The notes beneath the pieces are model-generated. The model saw only the letters and a program-made list of their open reading frames with translations. It was not told where the DNA came from and did no database searches. From positions 18,314 to 82,313 of the forward strand of contig NZ_JACBYP010000024.1 of assembly GCF_018982965.1 (NCBI RefSeq): 64,000 nucleotides of DNA, in the 5' to 3' direction. Source of the stretch: Streptomyces mayonensis. GTDB lineage: Bacteria; Actinomycetota; Actinomycetes; Streptomycetales; Streptomycetaceae. The first letter of the stretch is position 1; each line of letters begins with the position of its first letter. The position numbers were made by a program, and so were the translations under genes. Shown here piece by piece: positions 51,791 to 62,000 of the stretch.

Positions 51791-53299
51791 GTGAGCAACT
51801 TCTCCCGTCGCGCCTTCCTCGGGTTCGGTGCCCTGACCGCCGCAGGTGTCTCCGGGGTACTGACCGCCTGCTCCTCCTCGGGCGCCGGTGGCGACGCGGC
51901 AGGGGCGACCCTGCGCGCGGCCTTCGCCGGTGGCGGATCGAGCGAGACGTTGAACTACTTCGTCGGCCCGACCGCCCTCGACTTCGTCCGGGCGCGGCTG
52001 GTGCACGCCCCCCTCGGGGCCATCGACGCGAAGCAGCCGGACGGCGTGAGCTACGGGATCCTGGAGTCGATCGAGATCAGCGACGATCTCACGTCGTACA
52101 CCCTGCGGCTGCGTGACTCCGTCACCTTCACCGACGGATCCCCGGTGACCGCCGCCGACCTGCTGCACTCGCTGAGAGCGCCCGACGAGTTGGAGGGACT
52201 GCCCTTCACCCGCCTGGTCGGGCGCAACTTCGACCTCGCCGCCGCCCGCAGGCTCGACGCACGCACCCTGCGCCTGCCGACGGCGCAGCCGATCGCGGAC
52301 GGACGGCTCCTGCTGTGCCAGAGCATGCTGGTCATCAAGGACGGCACCACCGAGTTCACCCCGAAGACGCCGTCCTGCGGGCCGTTCGTGATCGAGGCGT
52401 TCGAGCCCGGACAGCAGACGGTGCTGCGCCGCAACCCCGACTACTTCGGCGACGACGTGCACCTGGACGAGATCCACCTGCTGTCCGTGGGCGACGCGGA
52501 GGCGAGGGCCAACGCGCTGCGGGAAGGACAGGCCGACTTCGTCAGCGGCGTCTCGCCCTTCAACGCGCGGGAGCTGGCGAAGGCCGACGGGCTCACCGTG
52601 AGCGCCGGCGAGCCCCCGTACGTGTCGAACCTGCGGTTCGAGATGAACCTGTCGCACGAGCCGTTCAAGGACGAGCGGGTGCGCCGGGCGTTCCGCCTCG
52701 CGGTCGACCGCCAGGCCATCGTGGACACGGTGTACTTCGGCCGCGCGGAGATCGGCAACGACGTCCCGGCGCTCGGCTTCCCCAGCTACGACACCGGCCT
52801 GGAGCAGCGACGCCACGACCCGGAGGAGGCCAAGTCGCTGCTGCGCGAGGCCGGTCACGAGGGGATGCCGATCGAGCTGACCGCCGGTCCCGAACTGACC
52901 GGCATGGTCGAGACGGCCACGCTGGTCGTGGAGAACCTGCGGGCCGTCGGGGTGAAGGCAAGCCTGAAGGAACTGCCGGCCGGGCAGCTCTTCGCCGACT
53001 ACGAGGCCTACCAGCGCCTCCCGTTCGCCGCCGGGTACAACCCGTCGGCACCCTTCGAGGCCAATCACACCCCCGGCACCTTCCCCGACATCGACAAGCT
53101 GGTGGCCACCGCCCGCAGCGCGCCGGCCGAGGGCGACCGCACAGCGGCCTCGCACAAGGCGCAGGGCCTGCTGTGGGAGAAGGGCAACGAGATCGTCCCG
53201 GTCTTCGTCCCCACCGTGGACGCCCACACCGACAAGGTGAGCGGTGTGCGCTCGCTCCAGTTCCCGGACCTCTCGGCCGCCGAACTCGCCTCGGCGTGA
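51791..53299 (+). CDS. Substrate-binding lipoprotein of metallophore/peptide ABC importer
   Basis: A 502-residue family-5 binding protein. The leader SRRAFLGFGALTAAGV has a twin-arginine motif and then the lipobox LTAC, so it may use the Tat path. The mature protein shows TLRAAFAGGG, LRLRDSVTFTDGSPVTAAD, DERVRRAFRLAVDRQAIV. GTG 51791 has AGTAGGGA upstream. It heads an importer operon behind Zur-box-like sites, so uptake of the metal-metallophore complex is the likely role. Confidence 0.9.
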   Translation: MSNFSRRAFLGFGALTAAGVSGVLTACSSSGAGGDAAGATLRAAFAGGGSSETLNYFVGPTALDFVRARLVHAPLGAIDAKQPDGVSYGILESIEISDDLTSYTLRLRDSVTFTDGSPVTAADLLHSLRAPDELEGLPFTRLVGRNFDLAAARRLDARTLRLPTAQPIADGRLLLCQSMLVIKDGTTEFTPKTPSCGPFVIEAFEPGQQTVLRRNPDYFGDDVHLDEIHLLSVGDAEARANALREGQADFVSGVSPFNARELAKADGLTVSAGEPPYVSNLRFEMNLSHEPFKDERVRRAFRLAVDRQAIVDTVYFGRAEIGNDVPALGFPSYDTGLEQRRHDPEEAKSLLREAGHEGMPIELTAGPELTGMVETATLVVENLRAVGVKASLKELPAGQLFADYEAYQRLPFAAGYNPSAPFEANHTPGTFPDIDKLVATARSAPAEGDRTAASHKAQGLLWEKGNEIVPVFVPTVDAHTDKVSGVRSLQFPDLSAAELASA

Positions 53300-53303
53300 T
53301 CGC

Positions 53304-54278
53304 GTGATCCGGTTCGGGCTGACCCGCGGCGTGACGGCCGTCGCGATGATGCTGCTGCTGTCCGCGGTGCTCTTCTTCTCGACCGAGGCACTGCCCGGGG
53401 ACGCGGCGGGGGCCGTCGCCGGCGCGGACGCCACGGACAGCGAACGGGCGGAGATCCGCGAACGCCTGGGTCTGGACGACCCGGCGGTGACGCGCTACGT
53501 GACCTGGCTGGGCGACGCGCTCACCGGCGACCTCGGCCGCTCCTCCGCCGCCGGCCGGCCGGTGGCCGAGGTGCTCGCCTCGCGGTTCGGCAACTCGGTG
53601 GTGCTGGTCGGACTCGCGGTGGCCGCCATCGCGGTGCTCGCCACGGTGTTCGGACTGGCCGCAGGTCTGCGGGCGGGCCGTCTCGGGGACCGGCTGCTGT
53701 CGTCGGTGACGGTGACGCTGATCGCGCTGCCGGAGTTCCTGGTGGCCACCGGGCTGGTCGTGGTGCTGGCCCATCAGGCCGGTCTGTTCCCGGCGGTGTC
53801 GACCTTCCCCCCGGGGGATTCCTCCTGGCAGCATCCGGACATGCTGGTGCTGCCCGTGACCGCCCTGGTTCTGGGGGGTCTCGGGGTGGCGACCCGGCTG
53901 GTCCGCGCAGCGGTGGTCGGCGTCGCCGGGAGCCCCGCGATCGAACAGGCCCGGCTGAACGGGGAGTCGGGCGTGCGGCTGGCGTGGTCCTACGTGCTGC
54001 CGGCGGCCGCCGCCCCCGGGATCCAAGGGCTGGCCGTGATGGCGGCCGGGCTGCTCGGCGGCAGCCTCGTCGTCGAGACACTGTTCAACTATCCGGGCGT
54101 GGGCAGTGAGCTGGCCCGTGCCGTCACCTACCGGGACGTCGCGATGGTGCAGGGGCTCGGGCTGGCCCTCGCGGGCTCCGCGCTGCTGATCCTCTTCGTG
54201 GGCGATCTGCTGGCCGGACTGCTCAATGTCCGGTCCCGCCCCGGGGCGTGGCGCCGGGCGGAAGGGGGTGTGTCATGA
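53304..54278 (+). CDS. ABC importer permease 1 (DppB-like)
   Basis: A 324-residue permease: an N-terminal helix (FGLTRGVTAVAMMLLLSAVLFF), the DDPAVTRYVTWLGDALTGDLG region, and the EAA loop SPAIEQARLNGESGVRLAWSYVLPAA. GTG 53304 was chosen, four bases after the binding protein stop. It overlaps the next permease by four bases. Confidence 0.9.
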   Translation: MIRFGLTRGVTAVAMMLLLSAVLFFSTEALPGDAAGAVAGADATDSERAEIRERLGLDDPAVTRYVTWLGDALTGDLGRSSAAGRPVAEVLASRFGNSVVLVGLAVAAIAVLATVFGLAAGLRAGRLGDRLLSSVTVTLIALPEFLVATGLVVVLAHQAGLFPAVSTFPPGDSSWQHPDMLVLPVTALVLGGLGVATRLVRAAVVGVAGSPAIEQARLNGESGVRLAWSYVLPAAAAPGIQGLAVMAAGLLGGSLVVETLFNYPGVGSELARAVTYRDVAMVQGLGLALAGSALLILFVGDLLAGLLNVRSRPGAWRRAEGGVS

Positions 54279-55222
54279 GACGCGCGAAACGCGCGATGCC
54301 CGGACGGCTGCTGACGGCGGCGCTGCTCCTGACGGTCCTGGTCGCGCTGGCCGGGCCGTGGCTGCCGCTGCCCTCACCGACCGAGCGGGTGGGCATGCCC
54401 TTCGAACCGGCGAGCTGGTCGAGGCCGTTCGGCACCGACATGCTGGGGCGCGACGCGCTGGCCAGGACGGCGCACGGCGGGCGGACCCTCGTCCTCCAGG
54501 CGCTGGCGGCGACCGTGCTGGGCAGCGTCGTAGGGCTGGCCGTCGGCACCTTCGCGGGGCTGGCCCGCGGCGGCCCCCTCAAGGGGGTGCTGCGCGTCGT
54601 GGACGGTCTGGCGGCCATGCCCGCACTCCTGATCACGCTGTTGATCGCGGCGGGCAGGCCGGGGAGCGACGTCGCCGTCCTCGTGGCCGTCACGCTGGTG
54701 AGCCTGCCGTTCTCCGTACGGGTCGTCGGCGCGGCCACCGCCCGGCTGGCCGACCTGGCCTACGTACGCACCGCGCTGGCCCGGGGGGACAGCAGGTTCG
54801 CGGTCGTCCGCCACGACATCCTCCCGAACATCGCCTCCGAGGCGTGGGCCGAGGCCGGTCTCCGTTTCATCGCCGCCACGCAGCTCTGCGCGACGGCCGG
54901 TTTCCTGGGCCTGGGCGCACCGGCGCCGGCCGCCAACTGGGGGCGGCTGGTCCGGGAGAACGCGGTGGGCGCGGGGACCCAGCCGTGGCCGGTGCTGGCT
55001 CCCGCCCTGCTGCTGGTCACCCTCGCGCTCGGACTGAGCCTGGCCGCGGACCGCCTAACGTCTCCTGCCGGGCGGCCGAGGGGAGACCGTCTCGTGTCTC
55101 GCGCCGGGCGGCTGGGAACGCACGGCCTCACGTCTCCTGCCGGGCGGCCGGGGAGAGGCCGTCTCATGTCTGCCGCCGGGCGGCTTCGAAAAGTTGGAAG
55201 AGAACGGAACAGCGCGCGATGA
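54275..55222 (+). CDS. ABC importer permease 2 (DppC-like) with repeat-coded tail
   Basis: A 315-residue permease. The N-terminal helix, the FGTDMLGRDALARTAHGGRT segment and the EAA loop LAYVRTALARGDSRFAVVRHDILPN are typical for DppC. After the last helix (~residue 258) a basic tail of ~55 residues contains the repeated SPAGRP element, encoded by tandem DNA repeats at 55054-55190. This tail is not part of the family and could be a recent expansion. ATG 54275 follows GAAGGGGG. Confidence 0.87.
   Translation: MRRAKRAMPGRLLTAALLLTVLVALAGPWLPLPSPTERVGMPFEPASWSRPFGTDMLGRDALARTAHGGRTLVLQALAATVLGSVVGLAVGTFAGLARGGPLKGVLRVVDGLAAMPALLITLLIAAGRPGSDVAVLVAVTLVSLPFSVRVVGAATARLADLAYVRTALARGDSRFAVVRHDILPNIASEAWAEAGLRFIAATQLCATAGFLGLGAPAPAANWGRLVRENAVGAGTQPWPVLAPALLLVTLALGLSLAADRLTSPAGRPRGDRLVSRAGRLGTHGLTSPAGRPGRGRLMSAAGRLRKVGRERNSAR
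55054..55190 (+). repeat. Four ~33-39-base GC-rich tandem units in the 3' end of the permease gene
   Basis: The core GCCGGGCGGC preceded by CGTCTC or GTGTCTC-like sequence recurs four times in 137 bases. Units are imperfect. The repeats keep frame and add a basic tail to the encoded permease. Confidence 0.65.
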
Positions 55223-56694
55223 ATCTGGTGGAGGTCGCGGACCTGAGCCTGTCGTCGGCCGAGCGGACGGTGCTCTCCGACTGCTCGCTGACGCTGCGGC
55301 CGGGGGAGCGGGTCGGTCTGGTCGGCAGATCGGGATCGGGCAAGACCGCACTGGCACACGCCCTGCTGGGCTATACGAGGCCGGGGCTGGCACGCGTCGG
55401 CGGGACGGTCCGGATCGCCGGCCACGACCCGTTCGCACCCGGCGGCGCGCGACGGGTGCGGGGGCGGCTGGCCGCGTACGTGCCGCAGGACTGCGCCAGC
55501 GCGCTGCCCGCCGAGCACCGTGTCGGACGGGTGCTGGACCGTGCGGCCCGCCGGTCCGGAGTGGCCCGCGCGCACCTGGCCGCCTTTCGCAGGAACGCAC
55601 TCGAACAGCTGGGGTTGCCACCGGAGTTGGCACATGCCTTCCCCCACCAGATCTCCGGCGGCCAGGCCCAGCGAGTGGCCCTCGCCTCCGCTCTGGCCGC
55701 CGGCGCGGAGCTGATCGTCCTGGACGAGCCGACGAGCGGCCTCGACCCGGGCACGACGGAGGACCTGATCGACCTCCTGCGCACGTCCGTCGGTGACGCC
55801 GCCATGCTGGTGGTGAGCCATGACCTGGACGTGGTCGACCGGCTCACCCACCGCCGCGTGGCCATGACCCACGGCAGACTCGCCGACGCCGGTGACCGCG
55901 GTGCCACCGCGGGGCTCGATGCCCGCCTGCGGCCGTCCGAGGAGATGCGTGACGCACCTGCCGCGGAAGGAAAGGCGTGTGTGCTGCGGGTCGAGGGCGT
56001 CCGGGGAGGGCCGGGCGGACGGCCCGTGCTGAGAGAGGTGGACCTGACACTGGACGCCGGTGAGTGCGTGGCCGTCATGGGCGCCTCCGGGGCGGGCAAG
56101 ACCACACTGGCGCGGGCGTTGGCGGGCATGCTGGAACCGAGCGGCGGCCGCCTCTGGCTGAACGGCGCGCCCCAGCCGTGGTCCGTCGTCCGCAGACCGG
56201 CGGCCGACCGGCTCTCGGTGGCCCTGGTGGACCAGGACAGCCGGGCCGCGCTCAACCCGCGTGAAACCGTCGGCAAGGCCCTTGAGCGAGCCCGTCGCGC
56301 AGCTGCCCGCGGCGGTCTCACCCCGCCCCCGGCCGCCGATCTGCTCAGCGCGGTCTCCCTGCCCGCGAGCGCGGCGGACCGCCGCCCGGACGAGCTGAGC
56401 GGAGGGGAACGCCAGCGGGCCAGCCTCGCCCGCGCCGTCGCCGCCGGGCCGCGCGTGCTGCTCTGCGACGAAGTGACCGCGTCCCTCGACGGCGTCACCG
56501 AGCGGGACGTACTCGACATGCTGGCGGCCCTGCGTGGGGAACGGGGCCTTGCCGTGCTCCTCATCACCCACAGCAGGTCCGTCGCCGCCACGGCGGACCG
56601 GTGCCTGGTGTTGGCGGACGGCATCCTCGGGCCTCCGGCCACACTCCGACTCCGGCCGGATGCGGGTACGGAGCAGGCGGCCTACGGTACGTGA
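55219..56694 (+). CDS. ABC importer ATPase with two nucleotide-binding domains
   Basis: A 491-residue tandem ATPase. The first domain has Walker A GRSGSGKT, signature ISGGQAQRVALASAL and Walker B LIVLDEPTSGLD. The second has GASGAGKT, LSGGERQRASLARAV and VLLCDEVTASLD. In effect it is a fusion of DppD and DppF equivalents without the C-terminal Cys-rich domains. ATG 55219 overlaps the permease stop. It should drive the two permeases upstream. Confidence 0.9.
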   Translation: MNLVEVADLSLSSAERTVLSDCSLTLRPGERVGLVGRSGSGKTALAHALLGYTRPGLARVGGTVRIAGHDPFAPGGARRVRGRLAAYVPQDCASALPAEHRVGRVLDRAARRSGVARAHLAAFRRNALEQLGLPPELAHAFPHQISGGQAQRVALASALAAGAELIVLDEPTSGLDPGTTEDLIDLLRTSVGDAAMLVVSHDLDVVDRLTHRRVAMTHGRLADAGDRGATAGLDARLRPSEEMRDAPAAEGKACVLRVEGVRGGPGGRPVLREVDLTLDAGECVAVMGASGAGKTTLARALAGMLEPSGGRLWLNGAPQPWSVVRRPAADRLSVALVDQDSRAALNPRETVGKALERARRAAARGGLTPPPAADLLSAVSLPASAADRRPDELSGGERQRASLARAVAAGPRVLLCDEVTASLDGVTERDVLDMLAALRGERGLAVLLITHSRSVAATADRCLVLADGILGPPATLRLRPDAGTEQAAYGT

Positions 56695-56763
56695 GCTACG
56701 GGGCGTGAACCGTACGGGACTTGGACCGTACGGAGGCCTCGGCGAGGGTGCTGCGTCCGGGGT

Positions 56764-56799
56764 GCGGCACAGGGCCGGGCTGCGGCACAGGGCCGGGTT
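56764..56799 (+). repeat. 18-base tandem duplication
   Basis: GCGGCACAGGGCCGGGCT is followed by a second copy with one change at the last base, in the convergent gap between the ATPase and ferredoxin genes. No hairpin is obvious. Confidence 0.55.
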
Positions 56800-56890
56800 G
56801 CGGACCGGGCGCCGGCGCGCACGGGGTGAGCGGCGCGGCGTGGTGCCGGGCGCCGCCTCGTCCCGTCGCGCCGCCCGTCCCGTGAAAGGG

Positions 56891-57088
56891 TCATCCCTCG
56901 TGCAGTGCGAGAGCCCCCGCGGGGCACCGGTCCACCGCGTCGCGTACGGCGTCCAGTTCCGCGGGTGAGGGATCGGACGTCAGGAGCACGACCAGCCCGT
57001 CCTGCAGGTCCTGGTCGAACACGCCCTCGGCGGACAGTACGCACTGCCCTGCACCTATGCAGAGATCGCGGTCGGCGGATATGCGCAT
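56891..57088 (-). CDS. Small 3Fe-4S type ferredoxin
   Basis: A 65-residue ferredoxin with Cys10, Cys16 and Cys55-Pro; the position of the second Cys in 4Fe-4S proteins is Ala (CIGAGQC), so a 3Fe-4S cluster is expected. ATG 57088 follows GGGGAGGAAA. Such ferredoxins donate electrons to P450s or other oxygenases; none is present in the window, so a partner further right in the cluster is likely. It lies 129 bases downstream of the aryl-AMP ligase gene on the same strand. Confidence 0.88.
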   Translation of the reverse strand: MRISADRDLCIGAGQCVLSAEGVFDQDLQDGLVVLLTSDPSPAELDAVRDAVDRCPAGALALHEG

Positions 57089-57217
57089 CGGGTTTCCTCC
57101 CCGCCCGTCCGGGCACTGCCGGACGGGACTTTTTCGCTCCAGGACCGTCGCTCCAGGACCGTCGCTCACAGGACTGTCGCTCTCGGACCGTCGGTCCGGT
57201 CGGTGTGACGGGGGCCG

Positions 57218-58885
57218 TCAGGCCCGCCCGTCCTCGCGTCGCGCCAGCTCCCTCAGCGCGTTCTTGTCCGTCTTCCCCACGGGAGTCAGCGGCATCCGTG
57301 CGACCGCCTCCACCCGGTCCGGTGCCTTGTAGGCGGCCAGCCCGCGTTCACGGAGGAAGGAGGTCACCTCCCGGGTGCCGGGTGCCGGGCCCGCGCACAC
57401 GACGAACGCCACGGAGCATTCGCCGAGTTCGGCATGCGGCGCGGCCACGACCGCCGCGGACTCGATGCCGGGGTGGGCGAGCAGGTGCTCCTCGACCTCG
57501 GTGGCGTCGATCTTCTCGCCGCCCCGGTTGATCTGCTCCTTGACCCGCCCGACCACGCTGAGGTGCCCGGTGGGGAGCCGCCGGACGAGGTCGCCGGTGC
57601 GGTAGTAGCCGTCCTCGGTGAAGTGCGTCCGCGCCAGCTCGGGGGAGCGGTAGTAGCCGCGCAGCGTGTACGGGCCCCGGGTCAGCAACTCGCCGACGTC
57701 GCCGTCGGGTACGGCCTGACCGTCCCCGCCGAGCACGAGGACCTCGTCGTGAGGCGAGACGGGACGGCCCTGGGTGGTGCAGACGACGTCGTCCGGGTCG
57801 TCGAGGGCGGTCAGGTTGAGCAGGCCTTCCGCCATGCCGAACACCTGCTGGAGCCGGCAGCCGAGCGTGGGTCCGATGCGTCGCGCGAGACTGTCGGCCA
57901 GCCGCGCGGCACCGACCTGGAGGACGGCGAGGCTGGAGAGATCGCGGGGGGCGTCCTCGAACTCGCGCAGCCAGTACGGCACCAGCGGCGGGTTGACGGC
58001 GGTGACGGTGACCCTCTCGCGCTCGATCAGTTCGAGCGCGGTGCCGGGGTTCGGGCTGGGGGAGAGCACCACGGTCCCGCCGGCCTGCAGGGTGCCCAGG
58101 ACGCCGGGGCAGCTCATCGTGAAGTTGAAGGCGATCGGCAGGACGGCGAGGTAGACCGAGTCCGCGTCGAGCCGGCACACCTCGGCCGCGGCCCGCGCGT
58201 TGTAGGCGTAGTCCTGGTGCGTCCGCGGGATGAGCTTGGGGGTGCCGGTGGTGCCGCCGGACAGCAGGAGGAGCGCCAGGTCCCCGGGGGCGACGGGCGG
58301 CTCGGGTGGTGCGACGGCGGGCGCCTGCGCGGCGGACAGCGTCTCGTAGGGGAGGAAGCCGGTGTGGTCACCCGGGTCACCGACGACGATCGTGTGCCGC
58401 AGTGACGGATGCCCGGCGCCCAGGTCCGCGGCCAACGGACGGTAGTCGAAGCGGGCGTACCGGTCGGGGATCACGTAGGCGACCGCCTCGGTGGTCCGGG
58501 CGAGGTGGGCGATCTCGTGGCGGCGGTGACCGGGCAGGGCGTGCACCGGCACGGCACCGAGCCGCTGCAGGGCGAACCACAGCAGTACGAACTCCGCGCG
58601 GTTGGGCAGCTGCACGATCACCCGGTCGCCCCGGCGCAGCCCGAGCCGGTGCAGGGACCGGTGCAGTGCCTCGACGTCGGCCTCGAGTTCGGCGTAGGTC
58701 CAGCGGCGGTCGCCGTCGACCAGGGCCGTGGCCCGCGGACGCTCCGAGGCCTGCCGGGCCGGGAGGTCGCCGAAGACCTCGTCGCGCCAGAGACCGGCAT
58801 CGCGGTAGCGCTGTGCGGCCTCGGACGGCCAACCCGGCCAGTCCGGTGCGCCGGACGGGGCCCGGGGGACCGAAGTCGTGCCCAT
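57218..58885 (-). CDS. Aryl-AMP ligase (salicylate/2,3-dihydroxybenzoate activating, DhbE/YbtE-like)
   Basis: A 555-residue stand-alone adenylation enzyme. The phosphate loop is LLLLSGGTTGTPKLIPRTH; the aryl-acid pocket regions include LPIAFNFTMSCPG and QVFGMAEGLLN; the hinge is VVGRVKEQINRGGEKI and the catalytic Lys is in LTPVGKTDKNAL. It would activate an aryl acid and load it on the aryl carrier domain at the NRPS N-terminus encoded divergently. ATG 58885 follows GGAGGAAAT. Salicylate is favoured by analogy to coelibactin (inference). Confidence 0.92.
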   Translation of the reverse strand: MGTTSVPRAPSGAPDWPGWPSEAAQRYRDAGLWRDEVFGDLPARQASERPRATALVDGDRRWTYAELEADVEALHRSLHRLGLRRGDRVIVQLPNRAEFVLLWFALQRLGAVPVHALPGHRRHEIAHLARTTEAVAYVIPDRYARFDYRPLAADLGAGHPSLRHTIVVGDPGDHTGFLPYETLSAAQAPAVAPPEPPVAPGDLALLLLSGGTTGTPKLIPRTHQDYAYNARAAAEVCRLDADSVYLAVLPIAFNFTMSCPGVLGTLQAGGTVVLSPSPNPGTALELIERERVTVTAVNPPLVPYWLREFEDAPRDLSSLAVLQVGAARLADSLARRIGPTLGCRLQQVFGMAEGLLNLTALDDPDDVVCTTQGRPVSPHDEVLVLGGDGQAVPDGDVGELLTRGPYTLRGYYRSPELARTHFTEDGYYRTGDLVRRLPTGHLSVVGRVKEQINRGGEKIDATEVEEHLLAHPGIESAAVVAAPHAELGECSVAFVVCAGPAPGTREVTSFLRERGLAAYKAPDRVEAVARMPLTPVGKTDKNALRELARREDGRA

Positions 58886-58935
58886 ATTTCCTCCATGGTG
58901 CGGAAGTTGCGGCTGGTGAAAACGTCGACCGGCGT

Positions 58936-58954
58936 CTAGGCTAGGCTAAGTGAA
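58936..58954. promoter_or_regulatory. DtxR/DmdR-type iron-box-like sequence
   Basis: CTAGGCTAGGCTAAGTGAA matches 14 of 19 positions of the recalled iron-box consensus TTAGGTTAGGCTAACCTAA. It overlaps the left edge of a Zur-box-like site in the ligase/NRPS divergent promoter. Confidence 0.45.
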
Positions 58955-58965
58955 CATGATTGTCA
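58951..58965. promoter_or_regulatory. Zur-box-like palindrome, site 3
   Basis: On the minus strand TGACAATCATGTTCA matches 13 of 15 positions of TGAAAATCATTTTCA. It overlaps a perfect even-spaced palindrome ATTGTCATTTGACAAT (58959-58974). It lies between the divergent ligase and NRPS start codons. Confidence 0.62.
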
Positions 58966-59006
58966 TTTGACAATACGACGGTGTGATGAGGGAGGGACCG
59001 GAACTC

Positions 59007-62000
59007 GTGAGCGAAGCGCCTGCACCGGGACGAGCGGAGCTGGGGGACTCGGAGGTGCTCGCGGCGGTCGCCGCCGCGGTGGACGTCCCCCGCGCCGAAG
59101 TGACACTCGACGCCGACCCGTTCGAGCTCGGACTCGACTCCCTGGGGCTCATCCGGCTCACGGCCGACTGGCGCCGGCAGGGCGTCGGGGTCAGTTACGA
59201 GCAGCTCGCCGAGGCGGCGACCCTTCGGGAGTGGCTGGCCGTTCTCAGCGCCGCCCCGGCCACGGCGCCGTCGGACGAACCTGATGAATCCGACGGACCC
59301 GATGGATCGGACGGGACGGAGCCGGGCGCGGCCGGTCCGGCGGCGGACGCGCAGGAGCGGGACGAGGCGCCTTCGGACGGTGCGTTCCCGCTGGCCGTCA
59401 TGCAGCACGCCTACTGGATCGGCCGCCAGGACGACCAGCCCCTCGGCGGCGTCGGAGCGCACTTCTACGCCGAACTCGACGGGACCGGCCTCGACCCCGA
59501 CCGCCTGGCCGCCGCCGTGACCGCACTGCGCCGGCGGCACGAGATGCTCCGGGTCCAGGTGCTCGACGACGGCCGGCAGCGGATCCTGCCCGAACCCGTG
59601 CAACCGGCGATCACCGTGCACGACCTGACCCGGGAGACGGGAGAGGGCCCGGACGAGGCGCTGGACCGGCTGCGGGACCGCTACACCCACCGGCGGATGG
59701 ACGTGGAACGGGGCGAGGTCTTCGACGTCGCTCTCAGCCTGCTGCCCGGCGACCGCACCCGCCTCCACATCGATCTCGACATGGTCGGCGCCGACGCCGC
59801 CAGCATGCGGGTCCTCCTGGCGGACCTCCAGCATCTCTACGACGCCCCGGACACCCCGCTGCCGGACATCGGCCACAGCTACCGGGAGTATCTGCGGGAG
59901 AGCCGGGCCCGCCGGAAGGCCGACGTGGCGGCGGCCCGCGACTGGTGGCGCGAGCGGCTGGACGGACTGAGCGCGCCGCCCCAACTGCCCGTGGCCGTCG
60001 ACCCGCTCGACCCGGAGTCCGCCGCACCGCGCTACCACCGGACCGTTCGCCTGCACCACCATCTGCCGGCCCGGCGCAAGCAGGTGCTGCTCGAGCGGGC
60101 CAGACAGCACCGGGTGACCCCGACGGCGGTGCTGGCCGCCGCCTTCGCCGAGGTGCTCGCCGCCTGGAGCGCCGAGCCGAGGTTCCTGCTCAACCTCCCG
60201 CTCTTCGACCGTGACCTGGGCCGGCCCGGCACCGAGCTGCTGATCGGCGACTTCAGCAGCTCCGTCCTGCTGGACGTGGACCTCACCGCCGAGCGCCCCT
60301 TCGCCGACTCCGCACGGGGCATCCAGACGGAGCTGCGCCGGACCATCGCGCGCGGCTCGTACTCGGGCGTCGAGGTCCTGCGGGACCTCTCCCGCGCCGC
60401 AGGGGGCACGCCCGTCCTCGCGCCCGTCGTGTACACCAGCGCCCTCGGCCTCGGAGAGGTCTACGACCGCCCGGTGCGGGAGACCTTCGGCGAGCCCTCC
60501 TGGATCATCTCGCAGGGCCCGCAGGTGTGGCTGGACGCCCAGGTGACCGAGCTGGACGGCGGGCTCCTGCTCAACTGGGACGTCAGGGAGGAGGTGTTCG
60601 CGCCCGGCGTGCCCGCCGCGGCCTTCGACGCCTACCGGAACCTGCTCGAGACCCTGCTGGACGACGAGGACGCCTGGGCCCGCCCCGTGGGGCCCCTCCT
60701 GCCCGCCGGCCAGGCCCGGGTCCGCGAGCGCGCCAACGACACCGACGCGCCCCCCGTGGCCGAGCGCCTGCACGAGGGGTTCCACCGGGCCGCGTCCCGG
60801 CACCCCGAACGGGTCGCACTGATCGACGGGACGGGCCGCCACCTCACCTACCGCGAACTCCGGGACGCGGCCGGACGCGTCACGGCCCTGCTCACCGACG
60901 CCGGTGTCCGCCGGGGAGACTCCGTCGCGGTACGCCTGAGCCGGGGAGCCGGCCAGGTCGCGGCGGTGCTCGGCGTGCTGGGCGCCGGCGCGACCTACGT
61001 CCCCGTCGGCGTACACCAGCCCGCCGAGCGAGCGGCGCGCGTCCTGGCGGCCGCCGCCGTGACGGCGGTGCTGACCGACGCGCCCGACGTGCCCGAAGTG
61101 CCAGACGTGCCCGACGTGCCTGACGCGGCCGACGTGCCCGACGCGCCGGCCGCGACGGAGCCCGACGCCCGGACCGGCGGCGGTGCGGTCCCCGTCCTCA
61201 CCCTCGACGCGGCCGAGGCCCTGGAGCCCGTGCCCCCGGTGCTGGACCAGCCCGTCTCGTCGGTCGCCTACACGATCTTCACCTCCGGGTCCACGGGCAC
61301 CCCGAAGGGCGTGGACGTTTCCCACGGCGCCGCGATGAACACCCTCGCCGCGATCAACGCGCGCTTCGGGGTGGGGGCGTCCGACCGCGGACTGGCCCTG
61401 GCCGAGCTGGACTTCGACATGGCCGTCTACGACCTGTTCGGACCGCTGTCGGCGGGCGGCTCGGTCGTCCTGATCGACGAGGCCGCCCGGCGCGACCCGC
61501 AGCACTGGGTCCGGCTGCTGCGCGAGCACCGCATCACCCTCGTCAACTGCGTCCCCGCCCTCCTCGACATGACCCTCACCGCGGCCGAGGCCGACCCCCG
61601 GGGACCGGGCGACACCCTGCGGCTGGTCCTGCTCGGCGGCGACTGGGTCGGCATGGACCTCCCGGGACGCCTGCACGCCCTGGCACCCGACGCGCGGTTC
61701 GTCGCGCTGGGCGGCATGACCGAGGCCGCGGTCCACTCGACGGTCTTCGAGGTCGACGAGGTCGACCCGGACTGGGCCTCCGTGCCCTGGGGCGTCCCCC
61801 TGCCCAACATGCGGGCCCGCGTGGCCGACGCACGGGGCAGGGACTGCCCGGACTGGGTCGCGGGAGAGCTGTGGATGAGCGGCGCCGGGCTGGCCGAGGG
61901 CTACCGCGGCGACGCCGACCGCACCGCCGAGAAGTTCGTCCTGCACGAGGGCAGGCGCTGGTACCGGACCGGCGACCGGGCCCGGTACCGCTCCGACGGC

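Noticed and set aside
55054..55190. CRISPR array in the permease 3' end
   Set aside because: The repeats are contiguous, in frame with the coding sequence and lack spacers.
54226..56694. An 822-residue frame that would fuse the permease region to the ATPase
   Set aside because: The sequence before 55219 is Arg/Gly-rich and off-frame to the permease; the ATPase starts at ATG 55219 overlapping the permease stop.
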